DNA from: Polytrichum commune
Taxonomy: Eukaryota; Streptophyta; Polytrichopsida; Polytrichales; Polytrichaceae
Assembly: GCA_950295325.1 (NCBI GenBank)
Contig: OX485809.1
Location: forward strand, 40,765,081-40,829,080
Length of the DNA stretch: 64,000 nucleotides
Direction of reading: 5' to 3'
Each line of letters begins with the position of its first letter. The stretch's first letter is position 1. The translations under genes were made by a program, and so were the position numbers. The notes beneath the pieces are model-generated. The model was not told where the DNA came from, ran no database searches, and saw only the letters and a program-made list of their open reading frames with translations. Below are positions 23,560 to 35,180 of this stretch, one piece after another.

Positions 23560-24655
23560 TAGATATGTTTGGAGAGAGCAAGACTAGATTCAAGTGAAGA
23601 AATTGAAGACAAACCCCATGTGGACTACTTAAAATGCACACACATATTTTACATGCCTGATTTTATTATATTAGAGTGGACTATGGTAATTCGCACAAAA
23701 AGGAGACCCTTAGGTGTTGACCCAAACTGGGACAATGTCATAGAAGAGGTAAAAAAAACTTCAAGAGATTCTAAGACGTAGAGATGGACGAGTTGAAGTG
23801 GTGTTTGAGTTGAAGGACCAATGGATGGTGTGAAAATGTTTCAAATAAAGGAGACGATGAAAGAGAGGAAGGAAGTGGACATGAAAATAGGTTGAAAGTT
23901 ATGTGGTTAAAAGTGAGGGAGAAGAATTATGGCAAGATGATGAAGAGGAGCCATTGGAAGCAAAGTCATTGGGTTTGTCAAACTAAACTTGTAATGAACT
24001 TATACCATATAAACAACTACTACCAAGATGGCTTTATACGGAATTAATTATACAATGTGGGTGGTTAATTTTGAAAAATTCTTATATAATATTGTAACAT
24101 CATTCGTGACAAATAATAAATTGGGCATGACTTAGTAATTCATGTGTCAATAAAAATAGTCAAATTTGTAGATAGTAAAAGGTTTTCTATGTCATTTGCC
24201 AATATGCCCAATATTGATATATTTTGAAGTTTATAAACAAATGTCTCAAACCCTCAAAAAGTCTTAAAGGATAGCACCACTTCCATATATGTGGTAGGAC
24301 TTTAGCTGAGGATAGCACCACTTCTAGATTGCACACATATTCAAGTAGTTGGAGTTGGAGTTGCAATAGGAAAGGTTGTTGTTGTGGGTGTGGAAGATCC
24401 AAAGATAGCTACAATTTTTTTTTCAACATGAATGCATGAATTCATAACAGAGTCAAACAAAAATTTGAAGATTGGTACGAGGGTCTTGATTATGGAACAA
24501 AACAATGGATTTTAGGCATCAACACGTGGCTAAGATGTGAACGATCACCACAAGCACATAGTCATCGAAGAGGATGAAGCACCTCAAGATCCATATGCAT
24601 TGGAAAGTGTCGGAGATGATGAAGAGGACACTACAACATAATGGCATAACAACAA
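23560..24655 (+). pseudogene. CACTA protein, C-terminal remnants
   Basis: CTHIFYMPDFIILEWTMVIR followed by TKRRPLGVDPNWDN resembles the QVFYV.D.....W.VV...KRR...V segment near the C-terminus of CACTA proteins. A last acidic block, IEEDEAPQDPYALESVGDDE, ends at a stop near 24650. The interval between (23780-24540) is too decayed to read. Confidence 0.6.
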
Positions 24656-24659
24656 GGAA

Positions 24660-26125
24660 GAAAGGATGTGCGGAAGGGTATATGTAGTTAGGTTTTTGCT
24701 ATCATTCAAACGAACCCAAGGAAACCAACCTAAGGTACAAGGTCTCAAGGAAGAGTGAGCTAATACCTATAGGGATTAATGTCACATTGGATCAAACTTA
24801 TTAGCAACTAGTTGTCTTTTATTCCTTCGTTCCTTTTTAATTATATTAGATTTGCACACTTGTGGTTCACTGGTGTTTTCTTAGTCGTGTGGTGTTCTAT
24901 CCTATGTGTGTGTGGACTTCTATCACTCTGATTCCATCCTTTATGTCAATCATGAAGTTCAAAAGCTTGGCAAGTGATCAATTGCTCATAGTCAGGACAA
25001 TGTCCAGGGTAATTTCTTTAAGTAATTGCATTGTCTTTAATTGCCATGAATTGTGCTCATGATAATCTCAAAGTTAAATCATCCTCATCAACTTACAACC
25101 ATCATGCAAATATTCATAGTTGTAATCACCACCTTCATCTTTGATGGACCTGGCGACTTGTCTCAAGGTTCACTCACACCAATTAACAAAATAACAATAC
25201 CTCAACAAAATAGGATATATCCTTTGTTCATATGATTTAGCCTAAATTTAATTAATTTAGCAATCTCCATTGGTCATGAACTTATTCCAATAAGATAAGG
25301 TTTTCCCCCTCTTAAGGTAATGTCCTTGGCAGCCTATAGCCTGCCCAACATATCTTTAATTCTCATCATCCTTGTATGCAAATTCTTTGCCTTACCATGA
25401 CAAGATGCAATAGACCTACTAGGCTATATCTTAGTTGCGATCTTACCCTCTAGTAATGTCTTTCATTTGCCTAGATATCTCTCAACCTATAGTTCGGTTG
25501 TGGCCTTTCAACTCTATCTAATCTCATGTGCGCCCATCCAAGGCTTCACGAAATTCTTTCGCCTTCATTAGGCTATTGACTCAACCTTGCATTGGTCATG
25601 CCAATATTCAATCTCTACTAGGCCATTTCCCTTCTTGAGCTTACAAACTCTTCATCTTAAGTTTTTGAACTAATTTTGTTTGGATTTTAAAGGCAATCGC
25701 CTTTCTTAGCAATTAAGCTTCACTTTCTCTCACATGCTAGGTGATCATGCTCACTTGCTTATTGCCAAGTGTGAGGCCAAACCCCCCACCCTTAAGCGTC
25801 CGTAGTCCGAGTAGTGGGTTTGGGCTCACATTCCTCCGCGGTATTGGATTTGGACTTGGATGAGTCCATAGTGCAAGGTTCACCCTTCAAGTGGTCTTGG
25901 ATTTAACTTTGGTCTTTGCTTCCTTTGTCTTGCCATCGCGAGAGTGCTCCACATTCTCCATTAATTTGTGCACGTGGTTTATTTTTAAAGAGAGGATGCA
26001 AATGTTAAAAAAAACACTATTCTCTATAGTCAATCTCAAATACATTTACTTGTGAAAGCCACCATAACACTAACTAGCATAATGTAACTAACTACTTGTC
26101 TATGAGCTAATTAGGTAGGCTATCT
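24660..26125. other. Spacer, no gene recognised
   Basis: Pyrimidine-rich plus strand without recognisable domains on either strand. A minus-strand Lys/Ser/Thr-rich short frame lies near 25840-25990, a composition seen in retrotransposon Gag leaders, but the evidence is weak. Confidence 0.45.
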
Positions 26126-26128
26126 ACT

Positions 26129-26446
26129 AAGCTCCTTCATGAACCCATCTCTTTACTTTCTAATTACATAAAACTAGTTCCTTCATAAACCCAGCTCCTT
26201 CATAAACCCAGCTTCTTAGCTTCTAACTAAACAAACCCAGCTCCTTCATAAACCCAGCTCCTTCATGAACCCAGCTCCTTAGCTTCTAACTAAACAAACT
26301 CAGGTCCTTCATAAACCCAGCTCTTTACTTTCTAACTAAACAAACCCAGCTCCTTCATAAACCCAGCTCCTTCATGAACCCAGCTCCTTAGCTTCTAACT
26401 AAACAAACCCAGGTCCTTCATAAACCCAGCTCTTTCATGAACCCAC
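26129..26446. repeat. Composite tandem array, 17-bp unit with 109-bp higher-order period
   Basis: The 17-bp core CCTTCATRAACCCAGCT repeats, broken by spacers of type TAGCTTCTAACTAAACAAA. Spacers ending ACAAAC fall at 26231, 26294, 26340 and 26403, alternating 63 and 46 bp, so a 109-bp higher-order unit has been duplicated. Confidence 0.9.
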
Positions 26447-26449
26447 AAC

Positions 26450-28940
26450 TTTGTAGTTGTAATCCCCAACTACCTCACTAATTATTCAAGCCCTTAACTA
26501 ATCTTCCTACCTAATTTCCCTAATTCTACTAACAACCCCTTTCTAATCACACAATTCTTCTCTAATCCTAAAATCCTAAAATCCTAGAGAGGAGAGGGGG
26601 AGAGAGAATTTCCTAACTTCACTAAGACTAACTAATCCACACAAGTATATTTTTGCACTCATCACAACATCAAGTGCTCAACTCTTAAACATGGAACTTG
26701 CAACCACGTGTATTCAAAACATGAACTTTAAGTACCACAAATTGGAATCATGAATTAACTTTAAAATCCTTCACGTCAACACTAATTCTACCAAGAGGTC
26801 AAGCCCTCTTCAAGGCTAACAAGCCTTGGCTCTCAAACTAAAAACTAAGCACACACATGTGCTCCAATATGGCTTCCCACACCCACACTTATAACTCGTG
26901 GGGTGCCTTGGAGCACAAAGAAAAGAGAGGATGAGTGAGGGAAGAATGAAGGATTATATAGTAAGCTTGAGGGGGTGAGCACCCTCAAGGCTCACGATAA
27001 GCCCTTGAGATTTCCTCCTACTTAGTAGGCGCCAATCCTATCTTCTAAGCCTTCCTCCCTCAAATGATCAACAAGGATCCTAATTCGAACATTTAACTAG
27101 CCTTGGCTTTCTACCTACCACACTTTACCAAACTTGGGATGCTTCAACCCAAACTTAGCCTCCTTCGCTTTCCGCCGCCATAACTTTCTCCCCTTACTTT
27201 CCCAAATCGTCGCTCACCACTTAATTCAAACCACGATGCTTAACTCGTGATTTGATTGGTGCTTTGAGAATTTGCTTATCCTCCACCTTGCATTCTTCCT
27301 TGGGCCTTCCCCATTAAGTGGCCATGATGAGGTGGTCCACTTGTGCGCTCCATGTGATCCTCCATTCATCCCAATTCGAATGCACTTGCCTCTTGAGTCA
27401 CTTTGGTTGTCTCCATCCATTTGTACTAGCCTACTCACTAACTACTCAATCCAAGTTCTCCTTACCTATCCTCATTCACTCAAATCCTTCCGAAGGTAAA
27501 AACACAATAACAACTCACATCCTAGCCTCTTACAACATGGTACTTCTAAGACTAACATTTCACTCTTTTTATATTTTTGTGAAGTAACATGCTACTTCAA
27601 AGTGCATCAACTAACGTTTCAAGGGTCTAAGACTAAATGTGGGCACCCTTTTGGGCTCACACCAAGGCTTTCCTCTTTCCTCCTCAATCACTTTTGGCTT
27701 TCACAATCTCACACTTCCTTTGCTCCTTAGGCTATCTTCAATCCGACTTGATTTAGGCTTTTAATTTGTCTCTCTCATGACTACATGCAACATTTTATTT
27801 TGTCAATCACGCCTTCTCAATGTCTTCGCTCAATCCTTCTATTCCTTGGTCTATTGCCAATTGCTTTACTCACTTGCACTCAGTTCCAAGGGCATCTTGC
27901 ATTTACTCATAGTTTAATTACTCTCATGCTATCGTCAATGTATTCCTTCTCTTAATTGTTTTCTCAATCCAACTTGCCATCTTTCTTGATAATCACTTTC
28001 TCACAAGGCTACTGTCATAACTTATGTATTTATATTCACTCCAACTTTTACAGCCTCAAACATTTCATTCGTTCACCCTTACAACCTAATTGCTCAAATC
28101 TATGGTCATCGCCGTCCCTAACATACAATTCAGTTCTTTACTAACTTCAAACTTCAACAATAAGAATTCCAATTCTCATTAACCACAAAGCTTACTCGCG
28201 TATTAGAATTACACAAGTCCACAAGTCTATAGCCTTCTCGGCCTAGCATATGTCTACCCATCTCAATCACTGAGCATCGATGATTCCTAAGTCTATTGCC
28301 TTCTATGAGATTATGTTTGATTCTACAAATGAAAATAACCACCCCCTTCCTTGGCTAACCTTCTCCTTATTAAGTCAAGAAGAAGGAGAAGGTGGTTATC
28401 ATAGCAATAACTTTCTAATCCTATTATGGATGAAACTCTAACTACCAAACACTCGATGAAAGCCACCAAAATTTGAGAATTGCCTACTTTGGTTGGGCTA
28501 TGGCCAAAAAAGGGGCTTATAGTAGCCAATGTTGTGAAACCACTGAGTGAGTACACGGAATTCCATTGGTCAAAAAAGAGGTTTTCTGTAGACACAAATA
28601 GGAGGAGGTTGGGCAATTGGGAGAACAAGGAGGATTATAGGGGATATAAGCAAGAGGATGTACCCATGGCCTCTTAAACATGTGCAATATGTTGTACCCA
28701 TTAAACTTGTGGGAAGCGTTGCACAAAGTTGTAAGAGAGAAAAACCACGACAATAATTGAAGGCGACATACCATGCAATACACAAGTTTTACATCATAAT
28801 CATGCACATGTTGAAGAAGATCCCGGTCATTTTGCACTTGCAGATCAACGGGTTTGCAAGGTGGGTGTGCATTTACGAAAGATGATTTGCCCATTTGAAC
28901 ATTGGGACTCTTGATACATTCATTAGGCGGCATATGCTAT
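26450..28940. other. Spacer, no gene recognised
   Basis: Short frames only. Pyrimidine-rich sequence continues to about 28300. The minus-strand frame at 28323-28628 and the antiparallel plus-strand frame at 28480-28677 overlap and neither has a known domain. A purine-rich motif GAGAGGAGAGGGGGAGAGAG lies near 26586. Confidence 0.45.
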
Positions 28941-28954
28941 GATGGTGAAAGCTT

Positions 28955-29103
28955 GGAACTAAGATTATCGCAGGGAGACCCCACAATAGTCGTGGATGTA
29001 GGAGTTGTGATTGCCCACCGAGGACAAAGGGGGGGGGTGTCAAATGCAGATGTACCAAGTGTCCATTAGGGAAAGAATTGCATTCCATCCATGACGTGCT
29101 CTG
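28955..29103 (+). pseudogene. Cysteine-cluster exon fragment, family unknown
   Basis: An open frame through a G9 tract encodes GRPHNSRGCRSCDCPPRTK then GGGVKCRCTKCPLGKELHSI, ending HDVL and a stop at 29103. Cysteines are arranged C-x2-C-x-C-x10-C-x-C-x2-C, like a small metal-binding module. It is closed upstream of about 28955. It may be a terminal exon of a decayed gene or TE, or chance. I do not recognise a family. Confidence 0.35.
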
Positions 29104-29639
29104 AATTAAAACTTACGGTCTCTGGGACTGCATGAGTACAAATGAGTAGAGAATAGAAAAATAGATGTATGAAACAATAAGAAAATCAGCATGCAAAATG
29201 AACAAGACATAGATTTATGTAAATAGAGCAAGAATACTTGTTGATGATTCCTCAAAGTGTGGGTTGAAGAAACCCTAAGCTGGGTTGGAGCAAGACCAAG
29301 GGTGTGATACAACAACAAAGCATATACATAACAAGAGAATATCCAAACAATCATCCAACATTAATACAACTTTTCTTTTCACTAGTTACCCGTACATGAC
29401 AAGTTTCACTTTGCAATAATTGGAACTTCTCAATTTTGCGATTCTCAATCTCACCCCCAACACACTTCCTTTCCCTCTTAGATGTGTATTGACTATAACG
29501 CATGAATGGCCAATGAGGAAAACTATGATAGCAAGGGGGATGAAAAGCCCTCACATCAATGAATGGTGTAAAATTGCCTGCCTTCCTCAATGAAATGCAC
29601 CTCTTGAAGAAAAAGGGTCGCTAGCTAGCTACCGACATT

Positions 29640-30260
29640 TTGACCCCTTAAAGATATCCGGACCATTTCTCATGCAAGTTGCAAAAAAAAGCTGGCCGCA
29701 CTCTACAGTCCAAGGCTAAATGATGGTGACAATCACTTATTGTTTAGCTCCTCATGAGTGACTTCACCTTCACTTCTTTCTAAAAGTCAACAAAGAGTGG
29801 GTTCACGGTCAAAGTGTCAAGGGTTTAAGTGGACATTAGAGACCCGATTTTGCTTTTGAAATGGAATGAAATTGGTTTTAAATTAGCCTAGGAAGCCAAA
29901 GGGCCTATGGGACATCAAGATGGTGTCAAACATGTTAATTCCCTAGAGTAGCGGAGTGCAGTAGCCTCCATGAGATGGAAGTCATCAGGTCTTCATTTGA
30001 TAGTCCAACTTGAGACTCCTTAGTACTATATGCTTAGATACTGAAAGAACTTGTCTTTAATGGAGTTGTAGAGGGGACATTCCAACACAAAATGTATCTC
30101 GTTTTTAAGTACATTGTAAGAGTAAAAAAGTGACACAATTTGTTATCTCCGGTGATTGGGACAGTCAACCACCAACAAGTTTCAATGCCAAGTCTATGAT
30201 ACAAGATGCAATTTGCAACAATTATGATTGACATTCATTGTTGAGAAAGTCCTTGAAGTG
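29640..30260 (-). pseudogene. LINE-type C-terminal zf-RVT region, decayed
   Basis: The minus strand reads LYHRLGIETCWWLTVPITGD, then NKLCHFFTLTMYLKTRYIL and CWNVP, resembling the zf-RVT segment downstream of LINE reverse transcriptases (small domains, C..C....H.F..C). Further downstream, SWRLLHSATL and PRLI.NQFHSISKAK fit the tryptophan-rich C-terminus. Some of the expected cysteines are lost. No RT motif was found upstream, so this is a short remnant. Confidence 0.45.
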
Positions 30261-30764
30261 GAGGTAATTTAACTTCTTTCGAATTCATGGACACAACATC
30301 CAACACTTGAAGTATAACCCCCCCTTCGATTTCAAGATAGGTAGCCAAATTGTCAATCAATGATAAAGTCAATTTGTAGATGAGAACACATTTTTTCATC
30401 CAATTTTATGTACATACATCTCAAATTTGACAATTCTATCCAATTGTCAAGGTGTTTTAAATTTTTTGGGCTATTTCATCCAAGGTACATGTGGAAATAG
30501 TTATGGAATGAACCATTTCTATTTGAAATTTATGACTATATACTTTTTTTGCAAAATATCCATGGACTAGATTGTAATGCCTTTGAAATGGGACATGTTA
30601 ATGTTAGGCATACATCATAGTCGATTTGTTTTAACCTTGGCCATTGAACACTATCCTTACAACACAATGTCTTTAAACAAATGTGGCCTCTCCTTCAATA
30701 TGAAGCTTGTTAAGGTAGACGTGCTAACTTGTCACTTGAAGTGTCGAGTATAGTTATCATTATT

Positions 30765-30985
30765 ACACCCAAAATCCAAAATCACTATTGTTAGCAACTG
30801 AGGAAGGATTATAGCACACCATAATATGTCTTATCTAAGTTCTACATGTAAAAGTTATAAGGATCCGAAGATGTATTGGTAGGTGACACAAAATGCTCAT
30901 AAGTGCATGATGTTAAGGTGGTGGATATTCTTATAACCAATATGCACTATTTATGCAAGAGTATTCGGTGTTGATTTTATGTGGG
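30765..30985. repeat. Dispersed repeat R2, copy 1
   Basis: Shares ordered blocks with 60150-60430 and 61350-61630: TAGCAA.TGA..., AAAAGTTATAAGG, TATTGGTAGGTGACAC, TAAGGTGGTG.A.ATTCT and TGTTGATTTTA. The orientation is the same. Ends are unresolved in this copy. Confidence 0.6.
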
Positions 30986-30989
30986 GTGA

Positions 30990-31085
30990 TTTTTAAGTTT
31001 GAGTGATTTGGGTGTTTGTCACACTTTTAGTTTTCCAAAAGTGGTTGGAGAGTTTATGGTTAATTTGATTATTTGCTAACCATTC
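30990..31085 (-). mobile_element. Fragment of the RNase H/RLE-type LINE
   Basis: On the minus strand the sequence reads WLANNQINHKLSNHFWKTK, corresponding to WLSNDQINQKLSNYFWKSD in the copy at 41-42 kb and to the same segment near 44080. Only about 95 bp remain, joined to repeat R3. Confidence 0.6.
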
Positions 31086-31089
31086 CTAG

Positions 31090-31400
31090 GATTGTAAGGT
31101 AGGATCCTTCATAGAATATGAATATTTTATTAAGATAATATTACAACAATTGTTTTGATTATATTTTCACTATTCAACATTTGATTGTACATATTTAGCG
31201 TTATTTTTGTTTTTTTTTTCCCATCATATTTTGACAGCATGACATTCCATTAACCACTAAGGATATTCACACATTTCCCACTAAATTTAGGTGTATCATA
31301 AGTATAACAACATTTTCGCCAATAGAATTGAAGCAACCAAACAGTCCAAGCTTTGAAAACATGTCTAGTCTTACTTAAATAGGAGTTATTTGTAGATTTT
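31090..31400. repeat. Dispersed repeat R3, copy 1
   Basis: Begins CTAGGATTGTAAGGTAGGAT and shares TCATATTTTGA(C/T)AGCAT, TAAATTTAGGTRTAATA-like and GAARTGAAGCAACCAAA blocks with 62395-62700 in the same orientation. It is non-coding, with no terminal repeats seen. Confidence 0.65.
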
Positions 31401-32828
31401 TCCAATACCACAGAGCAATCTCTTAGTGATGCGAATCAATTGCCTAGAACTTGTATGCTTGTAGTGCACCATCAATGTTTTCAAGAATAGACATTTTGGG
31501 ACTACAAGCTCACGAAGGTGCTTCATTGTGTCGGTCGCCCTCGACAACAATACATGGTAAATCGAACTCTTTATTTGTTGTCGGGGAACAATTAGTATGT
31601 GTCATTGTATTGTATGTGTTATTGAATTGCCCACGGTCAATTGGGGATTCATTTGGTTTGTGATGACTATGAGATGAAACCGAGGCATGTATGTGTGACA
31701 CAAATCAAGTAGAGACAATGATTTGTCTTGGCAATGAATGCACAAGTCAATTGGGAGTCACCCGGTCTCAACCTTTATGCACCTAACAAGTACACACAAC
31801 AATAATGTCTAAGGGTAAGCAGTTTCTTTCAATTTCCAATCAGCCTGCATATATATCCTAAGATACAACACTCTAAAAGCTGTAATATCACGCTTGTGGC
31901 AACCGAATATCTTATACGTGATATTAAGGAGTTTTATAGTGTTAACATGCGTGCGTGATAAAATAAAATTAGTGTAGCATGTGACATTATGGAATAACAC
32001 AAATTCAACATTGCATGAATGACCATGATGACATTGTGATACGTGCGAGCGTGTGGTTTGACGTCTTTGGTGGTTTATTTTAATGTCAAAATCCATGATG
32101 TGTGGAAGGGAAATGTGACAATAAGGAGTGAGATTGAATAATGAACATTTTTTTCCCTAGGGTTTGGGATATACGGAGTTTAGAGTACATTGTAGATACA
32201 TAATTAAAATGGATAATAAGCAAGTCTGAATTAAGAACATATTCATTTTTTTCTTAATAAATGTTCAAATAATTCTTCATAATCCGTGAAATACATTTGG
32301 GGAATTTGGGCCATGTATGATTCCAAGTTTCTCATATTTTTTTGTATATTTAATCTATTCAAAATGGCAGGAGATTTAGTTAGAAGTTAGGTATAGTAAT
32401 GAAGCATCTACTATTGGGAAAAAATTTCAAATTAATAATTTTTTTCTTCTAATTAAACAAATTAATATGATTTCTTACAACTGTTACAACAAAAAAGGGT
32501 TGCACCATCCAATCAAGCCACGTACCTAAATTGGCATTAATCAACAAGTTTGCAAATCGTGTGGCGACACCTCACCAAAATAATGGTAGTCTAGGTTGGG
32601 CAATTTTACTTAGGTTTCACATGTCATAATCTTGTTACATAATAGATCTTGGCCAATTGGGCTGCACTTTTGTATGGTAACAATGATTGGCATTTTTAAA
32701 ATATCCACGAATGGATTTTCCAATTTTCTTTTTTTAGTGTCCCTACATTTGGTTAAAGTTTGGCTCATGGATGCAACATTTAGGGCTAGAGCATTGCAAC
32801 AACCAAGGGAAAATTACATTCAAATGAA
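31400..32828. other. AT-rich spacer, no gene recognised
   Basis: Short frames on both strands lack domain similarity. I see no tandem repeat or inverted repeat longer than a few bases. Confidence 0.5.
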
Positions 32829-32836
32829 TTATTGAA

Positions 32837-33244
32837 CACGGGTAGATCACTCCATTGTCAAGTTGAACACCACGTGCGGCCAAAAAAATCTTCTTTTGGT
32901 AAGTTGCACCACCAAAATGGGTCAAAATTTTATCAAATTTTTTTCATGAGTAGATATACACAGTACCTATGACATAGTTAAAAGTGGTAACTAAATTTGA
33001 TGATTTGTTTTTTTCATAAAACATACCATTTCTAACTAGAATGACACAGAATTGGACTAAAAAAATTACTAAAAAAAATAAAGATGACTAAAAATTTCAA
33101 AAAAGTATACAAAAGATACTATCAATGGTTATGTATATGTAGAAAAAATATCATAAATTTAAAATTATATATGGCATGTAATATAGGGGTAGCAAACTTT
33201 GTCCGCACGTGGTGTCAACTTCACAATGAAGTGACCTCCCCGTG
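32837..33244. mobile_element. hAT-like MITE, CACGGG family (copy 2)
   Basis: Ends pair as CACGGGTAGATCACT at the left and CACGGGGAGGTCACT inward from the right. Further in, TTGAACACCACGTGCGG pairs with TTGACACCACGTGCGG. A perfect 8-bp TSD, TTATTGAA, flanks it (32829-32836 and 33245-33252). The subterminal CCACGTGCGG block is also conserved in the copy inside copia (near 5115-5127). The interior is A-rich and non-coding. Confidence 0.93.
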
Positions 33245-33725
33245 TTATTGAATTGGTGTTTGTAATGCATTGGTAATAACATAGTAAAGAAATTTCCAGA
33301 GTTTATTTTTGCACATTTCTTAAGTTTGATAGAGAAGTCACATTTTCTTTACTCCCAACAAAAGTTGCCAATGTTGCTTATTTCATATGTCTCTTATAAA
33401 ATTGTTGTAATAAAACTAAGAAGGACATCCATGGTTGTCACCATCGCATGCCAAGAAAGACCATGTCGTCTGTCCAATCAGACATGACTAGGGAAAACAA
33501 TTCCTTTGGGATAAAATTGACCAATTAAAGCATTCCACTTGAGGAGACAAGTCAATGCATTAGTCAACCCAACCAATCAATCAACAAAATTAAAATTAAA
33601 ACATCACGTTGACCAACCGATCGATCAAAGTACTCCACCTAAATTTTCAGGTTGATCAATCAAATTTACGAATTCAATTACTCCACGTGAGTTAACCTGG
33701 TAGATCTCCTAGTCAACCTTCAACA

Positions 33726-33740
33726 CCCCCCCCCCCCCCC
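33726..33740. repeat. C15 homopolymer
   Basis: An uninterrupted run of 15 cytosines. It is the longest of at least eight G or C runs of 10 or more between 33.7 and 47.7 kb. Confidence 0.9.
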
Positions 33741-34369
33741 TTATATTTTCTCTCAATTGAGGAAAATAAAAAATAAAAAAATTGATCAGTGTGGTCGTTT
33801 CCAAAAGACAGAAACGTCCTAACTGATGCTCACATCTTAGGACGTCCAAAAATCAGTTAGGACTCCTAATTAAGTTAGAACAGAGTTGGTGCCCGATTGG
33901 GAATAGGCGCCTCTACTATACATGTGCATGTGATGCCTCAAAGTTACTAGCAAATGAGAGCTCACAATTCATCGAAACACTTGAGATGCTCATTGCACCC
34001 ATGACGTGGGACTCTCATCAAGTGCTAACTTATGGAAACGTGCCATCCTAGCCGTGCTAAAGACAGGAGGGTTGGTGATGTCCTTCTATGGCTAACTCTA
34101 GTGGCCACCCTTCTTTCATGTGATCACAATTCGACTCCTTTGTCCAGCCCTAGACTCACTTCACGTAATTGTAACTTAAAAACTTATTCACATTGACAAG
34201 TGAGTTTCAAGCAAAATTCTTCTATAATACTACCATATTATTAACGATTTTAAGGTAGTCGGACCTGATTCAATTACTTCTCGTTAAAATCACACACCTA
34301 TTTTTGCATGGTGTGTGGTTGGTGTGGATCTAAGAACGGATACCGAAAAGCTATTAAAAGAAATCATAT

Positions 34370-34445
34370 GACATGCCTAGAATTTGTTAGTTATTCCGAG
34401 TTCAATAATCAATGTCGCATAATTGGAGAGGCTTCTAAGATCATT
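34370..34445. repeat. Dispersed repeat R1, partial copy in the foldback loop
   Basis: GAGTTCAATAATCAATGTCG with CATAATTGGAGA resembles blocks at 9710 and 11085. The preceding TGTGTGGTTGGTGTGGATC resembles 10985-11000. Confidence 0.45.
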
Positions 34446-34658
34446 CAATTCTTAATTGTACTTGGGATATTTGGGATGAAAACATGTGAGCTTGTTGACG
34501 ATGGTTTGGACTTTTTTGGAGGTCCAAATTAATGCATATTTAGTGTAAATGGATGTGAGCATCAGTTAGATGGGTGTGATTAATGCATCAGTTAGGACGT
34601 TTCCAGAAGTTAGCACTTGATGGGAGTCCCACGTCATGGGTGCAATGAGCTCCCCGAC

Positions 34659-34884
34659 CAGTGATTGAGGAGATTTTTGGGCATAACCGGTTGAGATCCT
34701 AGGGCTTGCAAGTCCAACCGGTTATATGTTGACATCCTCCGGTTTTCCTTTATTGAACTGGGGTATATTCTATAAATTCCTCTAAAATGATCGGTAATTT
34801 CCATGCAGTCTCGAACTTCAACCGGTTATTTATCAAACTCAACCGGTTCATTTGTAACTAACTGCCGGTTCTCCCCGATCATTG
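34659..34884. mobile_element. hAT-MITE, CARTGATCGGGG family (copy 2), nested
   Basis: Starts CAGTGATTGAGGAG and ends CTCCCCGATCATTG, 226 bp. Flanking octamers TCCCCGAC and TCCCAGAC agree at 7 of 8. It contains four AACCGGTT octamers. It interrupts the right arm of the large inverted repeat: the arm sequence on its two sides is continuous in the left arm. The MITE is therefore younger than the foldback element. Confidence 0.93.
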
Positions 34885-35039
34885 TCCCAGACTGCAGCTG
34901 ATTAACATATCAAGGGTGCTAATAAATTATGAGCTCTCATTTGCTGGTAACTTTCAGGTGTCACATGCACATGTATAGTAAAGGCACCTATTCCCAATGA
35001 GGACCTCATAATGGGGTACCAAAAGTTCAATCAAATTGG

Positions 35040-35180
35040 GATTAAATTTTCATCCCGCTCTGTATCTAGCCAGCCGGTGCTGGATGGGAGCTTGTCCCAT
35101 CTACCCCGGATGGGCGGCACCAGCTCCGGGGGGGGGGCGCACTGGCCGGGATGGTTGGGGGCTAGCTAGACCCCTTGGTG
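35040..35180. other. GC-rich patch with G10 run
   Basis: A short patch (GGATGGGAGCTTGTCCCATC, then GGCGGCACCAGCTCC and G10) is much richer in GC than its surroundings. The motif GATGGGAGCTTGTCCCATC is an imperfect hairpin. No frame or family was recognised. Confidence 0.5.

Larger units (their letters stand above)
18990..24655 (+). mobile_element. Decayed CACTA (En/Spm) element with upstream SET-like domain
   Basis: In order on the plus strand there is an unrecognised leader frame, a proline-rich linker, a SET-like domain, and the tnp2-type transposase with its downstream DUF4218-like and C-terminal parts. All are broken by stops and frameshifts. CACTA transposases cut and paste DNA at CACTA-ended TIRs. 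I could not identify the terminal CACTA repeats or the 3-bp TSD, so the ends given are only the limits of coding similarity. A small foldback MITE interrupts the transposase. Confidence 0.75.
33806..35032. mobile_element. Large imperfect inverted-repeat (foldback) element
   Basis: The left arm (about 33886-34042) contains GATTGGGAATAGGCGCC, CTATACATGTGCATGTGA, AGCAAATGAGAGCTCA and CATGACGTGGGACTC. The same blocks appear inverted in the right arm (about 34597-35001), in mirror order. The right arm is interrupted by a hAT-MITE at 34659-34884. AAACGTCCTAACTGATGC occurs near the outer left and inner right, so the arms have rearranged. The loop (34045-34590) includes R1-related sequence at 34300-34445. 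No TSD was resolved. Confidence 0.75.

Noticed and set aside
24629-24646. CACTACAACATAATGG as a CACTA 5' terminus
   Set aside because: It lies inside the acidic C-terminal coding tail of the transposase (codons for Asp-Thr-Thr-Thr) and has no inverted partner at the other end.
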